Positions 6,756-15,441 of a stretch of DNA of 51,331 nucleotides are shown here, piece by piece (within the stretch, counting starts at the first letter, position 1; each line of letters starts with the position of its first letter). The stretch is taken from positions 1 to 51,331 of the forward strand of contig JAFDXO010000052.1 of assembly GCA_018267925.1 (NCBI GenBank), given 5' to 3'. The notes beneath the pieces were generated by a model. It saw only the letters and a program-made list of their open reading frames with translations, was not told where the DNA came from and did no database searches. The position numbers and the translations under genes were made by a program. Source of the DNA: Bacteroidota bacterium (lineage in GTDB: Bacteria > Bacteroidota > Bacteroidia > Chitinophagales > Chitinophagaceae).

Positions 6756-9650
6756 TCAAACATACCTTCCGGTATAGCTTTCAGCAACTTTTCTTAAGCC
6801 CGTAGGAATTCCCTCATAAAGCAATTGCCCGCCTTCAGCACCACCCTCAGCACCTAAATCTATTACCCAATCTGCATTTCGAATGACATCTGTGTTATGC
6901 TCTATCACCAATATGCTATGCCCTTGTTCAACCAACGCATCAAATGACCCCAATAGTTTTTTAATATCGTGCATGTGTAATCCGGTTGTAGGTTCATCAA
7001 AAATGAACAAAACTTTTTCTTTCACTTTGCCCTTTCCAAGAAAGGAGGCCAGCTTTACACGTTGTGCTTCCCCGCCACTAAGCGTATTGCTGCTTTGCCC
7101 TAATTTTACATAACCCAAACCTACCGCACTAAGCGGCTGCAAGGCAATTGCAATTTTCTTTTCATCGTTAAAAAACTCAATTGCCTCATCCACGCTCATT
7201 TCTAATATATCAAACACATTCTTGCCTCGATAAGTCACCTCCAATACTTCCTCTTTAAACCGTTTTCCCTTACAGCTTTCACAAACCAAATGAACATCTG
7301 CTAAGAACTGCATTTCTACAGTTACTTCGCCCTCCCCTTGACAAGTATCACAACGACCACCATCAATATTGAATGAAAAATGTCCTTCACTAAATCCACG
7401 CATTTTTGAAATGGTTTGTTTAGCAAATAACTTTCGAATTTCATCCCATGCTTTGATATAAGTAACCGGATTGCTACGCGATGATTTTCCAATTGGATTT
7501 TGATCCACCATTTCTACATGACCTATTTGAGCCAAGTCGCCACCTAAGAAACTATATAAGCCTGCACGTTCAGCTGATTCCCCGAAATGCTTTTGCAGTG
7601 CAGGATATAGCGTGTGTTTCACTAAGGTAGTTTTCCCGCTTCCACTCACGCCGGTTACGACACACAACACACCCAACGGGAAATTGACGGATATATTTTT
7701 AAGGTTGTTTTGTCTGCACCCTTCCAATCGAATATGCCCGATTGCATGTCGCAAAATCGGAGGTGGATCAATTTTCAGATTGCCATTCAAATATTGACCA
7801 GTAAGGCTTTTCGGGTTCTTAATAATTTCGGTATAAGTTCCTGCTGCTACGACTTCGCCACCCAAATGACTGGCAAGCGGCCCCATATCTATGATATAAT
7901 CTGCTTCTTGCATCATTAAGGTATCGTGCTCTACTACCACTACGGTATTTCCCAAGTCGCGCAAATTTTTCAAAACAGAGATTAAGCGTTCCGTATCACG
8001 AGAATGTAGTCCAATGCTGGGTTCATCTAAAATATATAGTGAGTCTGTTAGGTTACTTCCCAAGAACTTAGTCAATTGTATTCTTTGACTTTCTCCACCA
8101 GAAAGTGAATTGGCTGCTCGGTTTAAGGTAAGGTAGCCTAAACCTACGTCCAGTAATGTTTTCAGTCGCTGGTTGATTTCAATGAGTATTCTTTTTGCAA
8201 TGATTTGTTCCTGCTCGTTTAAAGTCAATTTTTGAAACCAAACATATAGATCAGAAGTTGGCATAGTTAGCAAATTGGCTATGGTAGCATCGTTTACCTT
8301 CACGTACAGAGCTTCCGGTCGGAGTCGTGTGCCTTTGCAAGTTGGGCAAGTTGCTTTTCCACGATAGCGAGACTGCATAATGCGATATTGCACTTTGTAC
8401 AGGTTTTGGCTAACCATTTCAAAGAAATCATTGATTCCCTTAACTCGTGAATTTCCATTCCAAAGCAAATCATTTTCACTTTCATTCAACAAGGCTATGG
8501 GCTTATGTATTGGAAAATCAAAGGCTGCCGAACTCCGTATAAATTCACGTAGCCACTCGTTCATTTTCTCTCCTTTCCAACAAGCGATGGCACCTTCATA
8601 AACACTAAGGCTATTATCAGGGATGACCAACGCCTCGTCAATTCCCAGTACCATACCAAAACCTTCACATTGCGGGCATGCTCCATAAGGATTATTGAAC
8701 GAAAATAGATTAGGTGAAGGCTCTTCAAAGCGTATCCCATCAGCTTCAAAGCGGCTGTTGAAGGAGTGCATTTTCTCTCCGTTTGTTTTTATCATGCAAT
8801 CGCCTTCACTTTCAAAAAAAGCGGTTTGAATACTATCTGCCAAACGATGTACATCATCTTCATCAAATGCCTTTGTTACCAATCGGTCAATCAGCAAATA
8901 ATAGCCCGTGATTTCTTGTAATTGAGAGGCATTATCCAGCAATTCTTCAATTCTAAATATGGAGCCTATTGAGGCATCATTTTGAAAATAAACTCGTGCA
9001 AACCCTTTGTGCATCAGTATTTCCAGTTCTTCCTTAAAACTACGTCCATATTTAGTTTGGATTTTTACCATTATTTGCACCTTAGTTCCTAAAGGCAAAC
9101 GGCAAACAAAATCAACTACATCTGAAACGGTATCTCGTTTTACTTGTTGGCCGCTTTTCGGTGAAAATGTTTTTCCTATTCGGGCAAAAAGTAAACGTAA
9201 ATAATCATACAACTCAGTCATAGACCCTACGGAACTTCGCGGTGTTCGGGTCGTTACCTTTTGTTCAATAGCTATGGCAGGGCAAATGCCATGAATAAAA
9301 TCAACATCAGGCTTATCCATTCGGAGTAAAAACTGTCGTGCATAGGCACTCAAACTTTCTGCATATCGGCGTTGACCTTCTGCAAAAAGCGTATCCATAG
9401 TCAGAGAAGATTTTCCACTGCCGGAAACGCCCGTAACCACAACCAATTTATTACGAGGAATGGCAACATCCACGTTTTTTAAGTTGTGCATTCTTGCACC
9501 CTTAATCAAAATATCTTCGTTTGAAAAAGGCTTATTATTTCCCATAGATGTTTCAAGCGTTTGAGCCTGAACTATGTTCTGATTTTCTATATCCCTTTTG
9601 CCCTTTTTTGTTGCCTGAATTTTGCGAGATGATTCTTTCTTTGATGCCAT
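6756..9650 (-). CDS. uvrA: Excinuclease ABC subunit A
   Basis: UvrA recognises bulky DNA lesions and loads UvrB in nucleotide excision repair. The 964-residue product has both ABC modules: Walker A GVSGSGKSS near residue 74 and GVSGSGKTT in the second half, signatures LSGGESQR and LSGGEAQR, and Walker B motifs ending LDEP and FDEP. The C-terminal zinc module is complete (CDTCQGEG and CESCKGKRF). In contrast the first zinc module has only its second cysteine pair (CPQC near 325), and the GKTFSPKSG segment near 160 lacks the CxxC seen in many UvrA proteins; this form is, from memory, common in Bacteroidota. MASKK at 9650 is preferred over an ATG nine codons upstream, which lies one base after a TAACTTCG promoter-like element. 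Confidence 0.95.
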   Translation of the reverse strand: MASKKESSRKIQATKKGKRDIENQNIVQAQTLETSMGNNKPFSNEDILIKGARMHNLKNVDVAIPRNKLVVVTGVSGSGKSSLTMDTLFAEGQRRYAESLSAYARQFLLRMDKPDVDFIHGICPAIAIEQKVTTRTPRSSVGSMTELYDYLRLLFARIGKTFSPKSGQQVKRDTVSDVVDFVCRLPLGTKVQIMVKIQTKYGRSFKEELEILMHKGFARVYFQNDASIGSIFRIEELLDNASQLQEITGYYLLIDRLVTKAFDEDDVHRLADSIQTAFFESEGDCMIKTNGEKMHSFNSRFEADGIRFEEPSPNLFSFNNPYGACPQCEGFGMVLGIDEALVIPDNSLSVYEGAIACWKGEKMNEWLREFIRSSAAFDFPIHKPIALLNESENDLLWNGNSRVKGINDFFEMVSQNLYKVQYRIMQSRYRGKATCPTCKGTRLRPEALYVKVNDATIANLLTMPTSDLYVWFQKLTLNEQEQIIAKRILIEINQRLKTLLDVGLGYLTLNRAANSLSGGESQRIQLTKFLGSNLTDSLYILDEPSIGLHSRDTERLISVLKNLRDLGNTVVVVEHDTLMMQEADYIIDMGPLASHLGGEVVAAGTYTEIIKNPKSLTGQYLNGNLKIDPPPILRHAIGHIRLEGCRQNNLKNISVNFPLGVLCVVTGVSGSGKTTLVKHTLYPALQKHFGESAERAGLYSFLGGDLAQIGHVEMVDQNPIGKSSRSNPVTYIKAWDEIRKLFAKQTISKMRGFSEGHFSFNIDGGRCDTCQGEGEVTVEMQFLADVHLVCESCKGKRFKEEVLEVTYRGKNVFDILEMSVDEAIEFFNDEKKIAIALQPLSAVGLGYVKLGQSSNTLSGGEAQRVKLASFLGKGKVKEKVLFIFDEPTTGLHMHDIKKLLGSFDALVEQGHSILVIEHNTDVIRNADWVIDLGAEGGAEGGQLLYEGIPTGLRKVAESYTGRYV

Positions 9651-9729
9651 ATACACTACCTCATGCGAAGTTAGCATAAAACATTGCGGTCAAAACAAAA
9701 GCTGCCGTCATTCAACGTCTGAAAAGCAA

Positions 9730-10551
9730 CTATTTTTCGTGAATAGCTAACAGGGGTAGTGCTACTTTTTGCATTATTGCTTTGGTGCGGCTTTTATGAA
9801 AAATGTTTTCAAAAAATGAATACTTATGGGGCACAATGATGAGCCAATCCATTTGATGATCGTTCAAAAAATCTTCAATACCTTCCTCCACATTCTCCTT
9901 TTCAACATAATGATAAACAGGATTGAGCGTGCGTAGTGCCAAGTGTAAATCAGACTTTTCCAACATTTCATCATAGGTAGTGTCTTTTTGACCCTTCTCT
10001 ATATTCAGTACATGAAGTTGTGCATGTGTATAGTCTATCAACTTTACGAACAAATCTGTGTTCAGATGGTTGGCAATATGCTTAAAATCGCAAGCAAAGC
10101 ATAGTTTTTCGGGCTTTTTATAGTCAAAATTGGGCGGGATAGCCAACACCATAAAATCTGAATGTCGCAGGGCAGAAAGCACATTACTGCCCAACCACAA
10201 TGCTGCTCCACCCAAACCACTGTTACCTAAAACAACAAACATAGGTGCTTCCTTTTCCGCATATTCATCAATGCAGTCCATCAAATCACCAAACATAATT
10301 TTTGACTCAAGGATGGTCTTTGGATGGTCTTTACGAAATTGGTCGAAAATCTTTGCCATTCTACCTTCCGCAATTTCTTTAGCTTCATCTAATGGCATTA
10401 TAGGCATAGGCGCATCACTGAAGGTAACCGGGATTATGAAGGTGTGAAACACGACTACTTTCAAATTAAGATCAGCACCAAGCTGACATGCAAAAGAGAG
10501 TGAATTGTTGGCAACATCAGAAAAATCGGTTGCGGCTAAGATATAGGACAT
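9730..10551 (-). CDS. Universal stress protein, two UspA domains
   Basis: The 273-residue product begins YILAATDFSD, the start of a UspA fold, and GNSGLGGAALWLGSNVLSAL near 158-178 is the nucleotide-binding loop followed by the terminal strand. A second, weaker Usp domain follows (about 145-273), ending in LPLLAIHEK. Tandem Usp proteins of this size are usual in Bacteroidota. It is cytoplasmic; the precise ligand cannot be seen, although the G-x2-G-x9-G(S) loop of domain 1 fits ATP binding. It is transcribed alone. Confidence 0.88.
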   Translation of the reverse strand: MSYILAATDFSDVANNSLSFACQLGADLNLKVVVFHTFIIPVTFSDAPMPIMPLDEAKEIAEGRMAKIFDQFRKDHPKTILESKIMFGDLMDCIDEYAEKEAPMFVVLGNSGLGGAALWLGSNVLSALRHSDFMVLAIPPNFDYKKPEKLCFACDFKHIANHLNTDLFVKLIDYTHAQLHVLNIEKGQKDTTYDEMLEKSDLHLALRTLNPVYHYVEKENVEEGIEDFLNDHQMDWLIIVPHKYSFFENIFHKSRTKAIMQKVALPLLAIHEK

Positions 10552-10652
10552 AAAAAATGTTTAATGACTAAAATAACTAGAAGCAAAATACGGATATTCA
10601 AACAGCTATCCTCATTCATTTTCTGATTGCTTTATTCTTCTCACTCATTTCC

Positions 10653-11279
10653 CTATTTTTCCCTCCCCGATATAAATGCAAAGGCATAATTAAGCTGTAT
10701 CAATATAATAAACGATATACTTAAATAAGTGCTAACAAAGCAAAATAAGGCACCCAGAAAGTATAAAGATTGTGCTATGATGATTCTGTGGCGAATGGGC
10801 TTATCTACTATATCTCGAGTTTGTTCGTTTATAAATCCATGTTTATAGGCATACCACCAATTAACATACAACATCAATCCCATCAAAAAAATATTGAACC
10901 AATAAATCAACAACGGAAATTTAAATTGTGTGTAATCGCCCAGGAAAGCCGTAGAAAAGGGCAAAAGAGTTACCGACAACAAAAACATCAAGTTGATCCA
11001 ACCCAAATTTCGATCGCTTTTTTCTATGTTTTTGTACTGCGCACTATGTCCCGTCCAGAAAATTCCGGTCGTCATAAACGCAAGAAAATAAACTAAAAAT
11101 TTTGGCTTGAGTGCCCATAAAGCAGCCATCAGCTCAGTATCCGATGTGATTGCATGTTGAATAGGGACTTTAATTTCTAATACTAACAAAGTCATTGCAA
11201 CAGAAAACACACCATCACTAATTGCAATTATTCTTGACGAATCTTTTCCTGCAATAGAATTATATTTTGAGTTGAGCAT
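10653..11279 (-). CDS. TMEM175-family (DUF1211) potassium channel-like membrane protein
   Basis: The 208-residue product has about six hydrophobic segments. The first carries RIIAISDGVFSVAMTLLVLE (residues 16-35), the conserved RxxxxSDgVFaiamTLLvLe motif of bacterial TMEM175 proteins, in which TM1 lines the pore. Prokaryotic members work as K+-permeable channels in the cytoplasmic membrane. The length is typical. Physiology is not shown by the context: a stress protein lies downstream and lspA diverges upstream. Confidence 0.85.
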   Translation of the reverse strand: MLNSKYNSIAGKDSSRIIAISDGVFSVAMTLLVLEIKVPIQHAITSDTELMAALWALKPKFLVYFLAFMTTGIFWTGHSAQYKNIEKSDRNLGWINLMFLLSVTLLPFSTAFLGDYTQFKFPLLIYWFNIFLMGLMLYVNWWYAYKHGFINEQTRDIVDKPIRHRIIIAQSLYFLGALFCFVSTYLSISFIILIQLNYAFAFISGREK

Positions 11280-11444
11280 GATTTTTCTTTAAAAAAAGTT
11301 TGGTTCAATTTAAGCATTAGAGCTTGATGGGCAAAGCAGTTATCGTTTCCTGTATATGCCCAAAAACAAACGAAGAATTAAGATCAAATAAGGTGTCAAT
11401 GAGGAATAAAAACTAAGTTACTAAAGCTCAATTCAAAATGGCAC

Positions 11445-11452
11445 TATCTTTG
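11445..11452 (+). promoter_or_regulatory. Promoter -7 element of lspA-zapA
   Basis: TATCTTTG is a perfect match to the Bacteroidota -7 consensus TAnnTTTG and lies 32 bases before the GTG start of lspA, giving a short leader of about 25-30 nucleotides. No clear TTG is seen at the -33 spacing. Confidence 0.65.
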
Positions 11453-11484
11453 GCACTTCATTTTAAAAATCAGATTATTTAAGA

Positions 11485-12117
11485 GTGAAATACCGTTACG
11501 CAATTTTGATTATTCTGTTCATCATCTTGATTGATCAGGCTTCTAAATTTTACATCAAAACTCATTTTTATTATGGCGAGGAAGTAAACGTGATTGGTAC
11601 TTGGTTTCGATTGCATTTTATAGAAAATGAAGGAATGGCTTTTGGCATGAAACTAAGCCAAGCATCTATCGGCAAACTTATCCTGACTCTTTTTCGATTA
11701 ATAGCCGTTACTATTGGTTTTTTCTTATTGAAGCGCATCATTGTCAAAGGATACTCTCGTGGTGCTATAATTTGTGGTTCCTTCATTCTGGCAGGAGCAC
11801 TTGGCAATTTGATTGATAGTATATTTTATGGAATGATTTTTAGTGAAAGTTCGTTTCATCTGGGTCAATTAGTTCCTTGGGGTCAAGGCTATGGAAAATT
11901 GTTTCATGGGCGTGTGGTGGACATGCTTTATTTTCCCTTAGTAGATGCTCGAATGCCTGAATGGTTTCCGTTTTTAGGGGGAAGATACTTTGTATTTTTT
12001 GAGCCGGTGTTCAACATTGCAGATGCAGCTATTTCTACCGGAGTTTTAACCTTATTATTTTTTCAAAAAAAGCTACTACACAAACCAAACCTATCAGAAA
12101 CAACAACCCATAACTAA
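11485..12117 (+). CDS. lspA: Lipoprotein signal peptidase (signal peptidase II)
   Basis: LspA removes signal peptides of lipoproteins in the inner membrane. The product begins at GTG and has 210 residues, longer than the usual 160-170. Motifs in order: DQASKFYIK at 17-25, FIENEGMAFG at 45-54, GALGNLID near 104-111, HGRVVDMLYF with catalytic Asp146, and FNIADAAIS with catalytic Asp180. Extra length sits between the GNLID motif and HGRVVD (about 112-140) and between the two aspartates, as in other Bacteroidota LspA. Four or five membrane segments are visible. Its likely substrates in this window are the lipoproteins at 2387, 6203 and 39889. zapA follows by 20 bases. Confidence 0.95.
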   Translation: MKYRYAILIILFIILIDQASKFYIKTHFYYGEEVNVIGTWFRLHFIENEGMAFGMKLSQASIGKLILTLFRLIAVTIGFFLLKRIIVKGYSRGAIICGSFILAGALGNLIDSIFYGMIFSESSFHLGQLVPWGQGYGKLFHGRVVDMLYFPLVDARMPEWFPFLGGRYFVFFEPVFNIADAAISTGVLTLLFFQKKLLHKPNLSETTTHN

Positions 12118-12137
12118 ACGTAAAACAGCACATTCTC

Positions 12138-12431
12138 ATGGAGCACGATAATCTCTTGGCTATCAATGTGTGGCTTGCCGGACGAAGCTATCGCATACGC
12201 ATCAAACCGGAAGAAGAAGAAGCAGTGCGACTTGCCATAAAACAGGCTGATAATCAATTGGCTGAAATGCGAACACAATATGCGGGCAAAGATGATCAAG
12301 ATTTTTTAGCAATGGTTTTGCTAACCTATGCCACAGAAAGTGTTACCGACCAACCATCAAACTCACCAGTCCGACTCGAGTTGAAAAAGATGATTGATAA
12401 ATTGGATTACGTTTTAAAAGACCCACTCTAA
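12138..12431 (+). CDS. zapA: Cell division protein ZapA-like
   Basis: The 97-residue product has the ZapA layout: an N-terminal beta strand-rich part with NVWLAGRSYRIRI followed by a long helix starting near EEEEAVRLAIKQADNQLAE and a C-terminal coiled-coil segment. ZapA binds and bundles FtsZ at the division ring. It follows lspA closely on the same strand and probably shares its promoter. It is unusual that the often adjacent ribonuclease Y gene is absent here; galE converges instead. Confidence 0.85.
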   Translation: MEHDNLLAINVWLAGRSYRIRIKPEEEEAVRLAIKQADNQLAEMRTQYAGKDDQDFLAMVLLTYATESVTDQPSNSPVRLELKKMIDKLDYVLKDPL

Positions 12432-12466
12432 AAAATAGTTTTAATAAGGGGAGATAGGAATAGCAT

Positions 12467-13507
12467 CTAATTCAGCTGAATCCTTTCTGCCTCTGCCTTC
12501 TGTGCTTGTTCCCAACGCCAAGCCGTATCCATCATTTGGTGGAGATTGTATTTTGTTTCCCAACCCAGCAATGCACGAGCTTTGTTGTTGTTGGCATATA
12601 CTTCTATTACATCACCGGGACGACGATCGCCTAATTGATAATTTAGTTTTTGACCTGAAACTTCTTCAAATGCTTTTATCAATTCCAAAACAGTTACCCC
12701 ATTTCCCGTTCCCAGATTGAAAACTTCACAACGTTCTCTATTTCTTCCTTCGATCATGTATTGCAGGGCACGCGTATGTGCATTAGCTATGTCCATTACA
12801 TGGATATAATCGCGCACACAGGATCCATCGCGAGTTTCATAATCATACCCAAAAACGTGCATTTCTTTTCGCTTACCGATTGCAGTTTGTGTAATAACCG
12901 GAACTAAGTTTTCAGGTTTTTCTTGCAACTCTCCAATTAGTACGGAATCATGAGCACCCACCGGATTGAAATATCGCAAAAGCATAGCATTAAAATCACG
13001 ATCTACTCGCGTTATGTCTCGACAAATATCTTCACCCATTTGCTTGGTGCGTGCATAAGGGCTTTCCGGTTCTTGAAGTGGAGCCGTTTCTTCAACAGGC
13101 AATTGTTTCGCATTACCATAAACAGAGCAAGACGATGAAAACACAAAATGCCTGACCCCATATTCTTTGGCACACTGCAGAATGTTTACCAATGAGTCAA
13201 TATTGTTACGATAATATCGCAAGGGTTGTTCAACCGATTCAGGTACAGATTTGAAAGCGGCAAAATGGATGATACCAATAATGTCAGGGTTTTCTATAAA
13301 CACCGCCTGAGCATCTTCTAAATTACAAAGATTGACACGGTAGTTTTTGATGGGCTTACCCAAAACCTTCTCTATCCCATTATTCATTCTCAGTGAGCCT
13401 CGTGATAGGTCATCAATAGAAATTACATCAAAGCCATTATTGACAAGATCAACAATCGTGTGACCACCGATATATCCACAACCACCGGTTACTAGAATTT
13501 TTTTCAT
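12467..13507 (-). CDS. galE: UDP-glucose 4-epimerase
   Basis: GalE interconverts UDP-glucose and UDP-galactose. The 346-residue product is an extended short-chain dehydrogenase: NAD-binding GGCGYIGGH at 8-16, the SSSCSVYG active-site strand near 124-131, and the catalytic YxxxK pair Tyr151/Lys155 in SPYARTK. The C-terminal part has the substrate-binding RYFNPVGAH and GDRRPGDV motifs of true GalE. It likely supplies sugar nucleotides for surface polysaccharide. It is monocistronic with its own -7 element. Confidence 0.95.
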   Translation of the reverse strand: MKKILVTGGCGYIGGHTIVDLVNNGFDVISIDDLSRGSLRMNNGIEKVLGKPIKNYRVNLCNLEDAQAVFIENPDIIGIIHFAAFKSVPESVEQPLRYYRNNIDSLVNILQCAKEYGVRHFVFSSSCSVYGNAKQLPVEETAPLQEPESPYARTKQMGEDICRDITRVDRDFNAMLLRYFNPVGAHDSVLIGELQEKPENLVPVITQTAIGKRKEMHVFGYDYETRDGSCVRDYIHVMDIANAHTRALQYMIEGRNRERCEVFNLGTGNGVTVLELIKAFEEVSGQKLNYQLGDRRPGDVIEVYANNNKARALLGWETKYNLHQMMDTAWRWEQAQKAEAERIQLN

Positions 13508-13567
13508 TGGGAGTAAACTTTTATTAAAAAAAGTGCCGTTTTAAGCAACCTCTTTTTAGCAAGAGCG

Positions 13568-13575
13568 CAAAGATA
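13568..13575 (-). promoter_or_regulatory. Promoter -7 element of galE
   Basis: On the minus strand TATCTTTG matches TAnnTTTG exactly, 60 bases before the galE ATG. No clear -33 TTG is seen at 19-21 bases. The leader would be about 55 nucleotides. Confidence 0.6.
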
Positions 13576-13668
13576 GGTGAAAGAATTGCGTGGCGTGAAT
13601 TTTCATTCAAGAAGCGAAGCATTTTATCGGCAAATAATTTCCATTATTTTTACGAGCTAAGTTTCATT

Positions 13669-14241
13669 ATGCCTATTTTACGTTTCAGAGTTTATTGGGA
13701 GGAAGACGATCAGATTTATCGCGACATTGAAATCAAGTCGGGGCAAAGCTTTTTAGAGTTTCATAAAATAATTATACAGGCTTACGAGTTTGACGGAAAG
13801 CATAGTGCTTCATTTTTTGAAAGTAACGATCGCTGGCAAAGAAATCGAGAAATTAATTCCGAAGTTTTGACCAATAAGAAAGATGCGCCTTCTTTATCCA
13901 TGATGCGTACGCCGGTGAGCGCACTCGTAACAAAGCCTGATCAGAAATTTGTGTATGAATATGATCCGGCAAAAAATTGGATTTTTTTGATTGAGCTAAT
14001 TGGAGTCAGCAAAGAAGAAGACCCTCGCCGTACCTATCCTTATTTGTTACGAAAAGAAGGGATAGCACCGACTCAATATGGAGCTAAAGGAATGGCAAAA
14101 GACTTCCTTTTGGATATTGAAGAAAAGTATGACTTAGGCTCAGATGAAATGCAGGAAGGATATGGTAGCGAAGGTGAGGAAGAAAACGATGAAAGCAGTC
14201 AAACTGAAAGTTTCGGCAGCGAGGAAAGCTACGATGAATAA
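13669..14241 (+). CDS. Plasmid pRiA4b ORF-3-like protein with acidic tail
   Basis: The product of 190 residues begins with a beta strand and YRDIEIKSGQSFLEFHKIIIQAYEF-type segment (first 45 residues) typical of the pRiA4b ORF-3 family (PF07929), including the FDGKHSASFFES stretch and the YEYDPAKNW segment near 105-113. The final 40 residues are rich in Glu, Ser and Asp and likely disordered. The family is named from plasmid and IS1096 passengers but has unknown function; here the gene sits before miaA and overlaps its start by 8 bases, a coupling that suggests a chromosomal, co-translated role rather than a mobile one. Confidence 0.8.
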   Translation: MPILRFRVYWEEDDQIYRDIEIKSGQSFLEFHKIIIQAYEFDGKHSASFFESNDRWQRNREINSEVLTNKKDAPSLSMMRTPVSALVTKPDQKFVYEYDPAKNWIFLIELIGVSKEEDPRRTYPYLLRKEGIAPTQYGAKGMAKDFLLDIEEKYDLGSDEMQEGYGSEGEEENDESSQTESFGSEESYDE

Positions 14242-15148
14242 GCTCACAAAAGTGAAAACGGTTCTTGTCCTTGCAGGCCCAACTGCAGTTGGTAAAACTG
14301 CGATTTCTTTAGAAGTTGCCAAGCAATTATCCGCCGATATTATTTCTGCCGACAGTCGTCAATGCTACCAAGGCATGTCAATTGGAACAGCGATGCCAAC
14401 TGCCATTGAACTACAACAGGTTCGTCATTTTTTCGTGAATGAATTTCCTGTAACAAAATCAATTACCGCATCCGATTTTGAGTCTTATGCTTTACAAAAA
14501 CTGGATGAAATATTCATCAGTAGCAATTTTGCTGTGGTATGTGGTGGCACAGGGCTTTATATAAAAGCATTAACGGAAGGATTGGATGAAATGCCCAAAG
14601 TGGATAAAATAATCAGCCATAGAGTAAATGAAAGTTATGAAAAATACGGGCTTGCTTGGCTTCAGGAAATGATAAAAAATGAAGACCCTATTTTTTATGA
14701 AAAGGGAGAGATTGCCAATCCGGCGCGGCTTTTACGAGCACTTAGTTTTAAGCGGTCAACAGGTCAAAGCATTCTCAACTATCATACGGGTAAGAAAAAA
14801 AATCGTCCATTCCGCATTGTAAAAGTGGCATTAAATCTACCTCGAAATATTCTGTATGACCGAATCAACCTTAGAGTTGATGCCATGATGGAAGCTGGAT
14901 TATTAGATGAAGTAAAAAGCTTACTCCCCTACCGGCAATTGAAGAACCTTCAAACTGTTGGCTATACCGAGTTATTTGATTTTCTTGATAAAAAATGTAG
15001 CTTAAATGAAGCTGTGGCAATGATTAAGCAACATTCCAGAAACTATGCGAAGCGACAACTTACTTGGTTTAGAAAATATCCTGAATATACCTGGCTGGAT
15101 GCACGTGTACCTAATATAGCGAACGAAATCATTGGTCTTTTATCCTAA
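14234..15148 (+). CDS. miaA: tRNA dimethylallyltransferase
   Basis: MiaA adds the dimethylallyl group to A37 of tRNAs reading U-starting codons. The 304-residue product starts MNKLTKVKTV, with P-loop GPTAVGKT at 15-22, SADSRQCYQGMSIGTA after it, and GGTGLYIKAL near 105-114, all hallmarks of the family. The open frame continues 30 codons upstream inside the preceding gene, but those codons are lysine-rich shadow translation of the acidic tail; the ATG at 14234 gives the normal length. Its start overlaps the stop of the upstream gene by 8 bases, so translation is probably coupled. Confidence 0.96.
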   Translation: MNKLTKVKTVLVLAGPTAVGKTAISLEVAKQLSADIISADSRQCYQGMSIGTAMPTAIELQQVRHFFVNEFPVTKSITASDFESYALQKLDEIFISSNFAVVCGGTGLYIKALTEGLDEMPKVDKIISHRVNESYEKYGLAWLQEMIKNEDPIFYEKGEIANPARLLRALSFKRSTGQSILNYHTGKKKNRPFRIVKVALNLPRNILYDRINLRVDAMMEAGLLDEVKSLLPYRQLKNLQTVGYTELFDFLDKKCSLNEAVAMIKQHSRNYAKRQLTWFRKYPEYTWLDARVPNIANEIIGLLS

Positions 15149-15157
15149 AAAAAGAAA

Positions 15158-15181
15158 CCCGATACTTGTAAAAGCATCGGG
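15158..15181 (-). terminator. Terminator of the small Cys/Lys-rich gene
   Basis: On the minus strand CCCGATGCTT pairs with AAGTATCGGG (one G-T wobble, 4-base loop) and is followed by TTTCTTTTTTT. It lies 33 bases after the stop of the small gene at 15214. On the plus strand it would also lie just after miaA, so it may serve both. Confidence 0.85.
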
Positions 15182-15213
15182 AATTTGTGTTCTCAAGACT
15201 TAAGTCAGTTGAA

Positions 15214-15408
15214 CTAAGATTTTTTCTCGTCTGTTTTTTTATCTTCTTTTTTTGCTTCAGAATGGTTACAATTTTTGTCGCCTTTCTTGCAGCAAGCTTC
15301 TTTTTTCTCACCCTTTTTGCAACATGCCTTTGCTTCTTTTTTGCCATCACAAGCAAAAGAAACACCTGTTATCATTAGGGCAGCGAGGAATAAACTAAGT
15401 TTTTTCAT
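15214..15408 (-). CDS. Small exported Lys- and Cys-rich protein
   Basis: The 64-residue product from MKKLSLFLAAL has an 18-residue signal peptide ending VSFA, then only Lys, Glu, Asp, Ala and paired cysteines: KACCKKGEKKEACCKKGDKNC, of which two CC pairs and further single Cys and His could bind metal ions. The cysteine at the cleavage point could alternatively be a lipobox cysteine, though Phe at -2 is not standard. I know no named family. A strong terminator follows and the upstream neighbour psd is on the same strand, so it may be read from its own promoter. Confidence 0.7.
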   Translation of the reverse strand: MKKLSLFLAALMITGVSFACDGKKEAKACCKKGEKKEACCKKGDKNCNHSEAKKEDKKTDEKKS

Positions 15409-15441
15409 TTTAGAGCAATTTAAGTAGTAAAAGTACAATAG

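Noticed and set aside
6694..6787. A longer EGF-lipoprotein overlapping uvrA
   Set aside because: The extra 31 codons lack a signal peptide; the internal ATG at 6694 gives a normal lipoprotein start.
15129..15365. A 78-codon lysine/arginine-rich gene
   Set aside because: It is the shadow of the small Cys/Lys-rich gene in another frame and includes its terminator.
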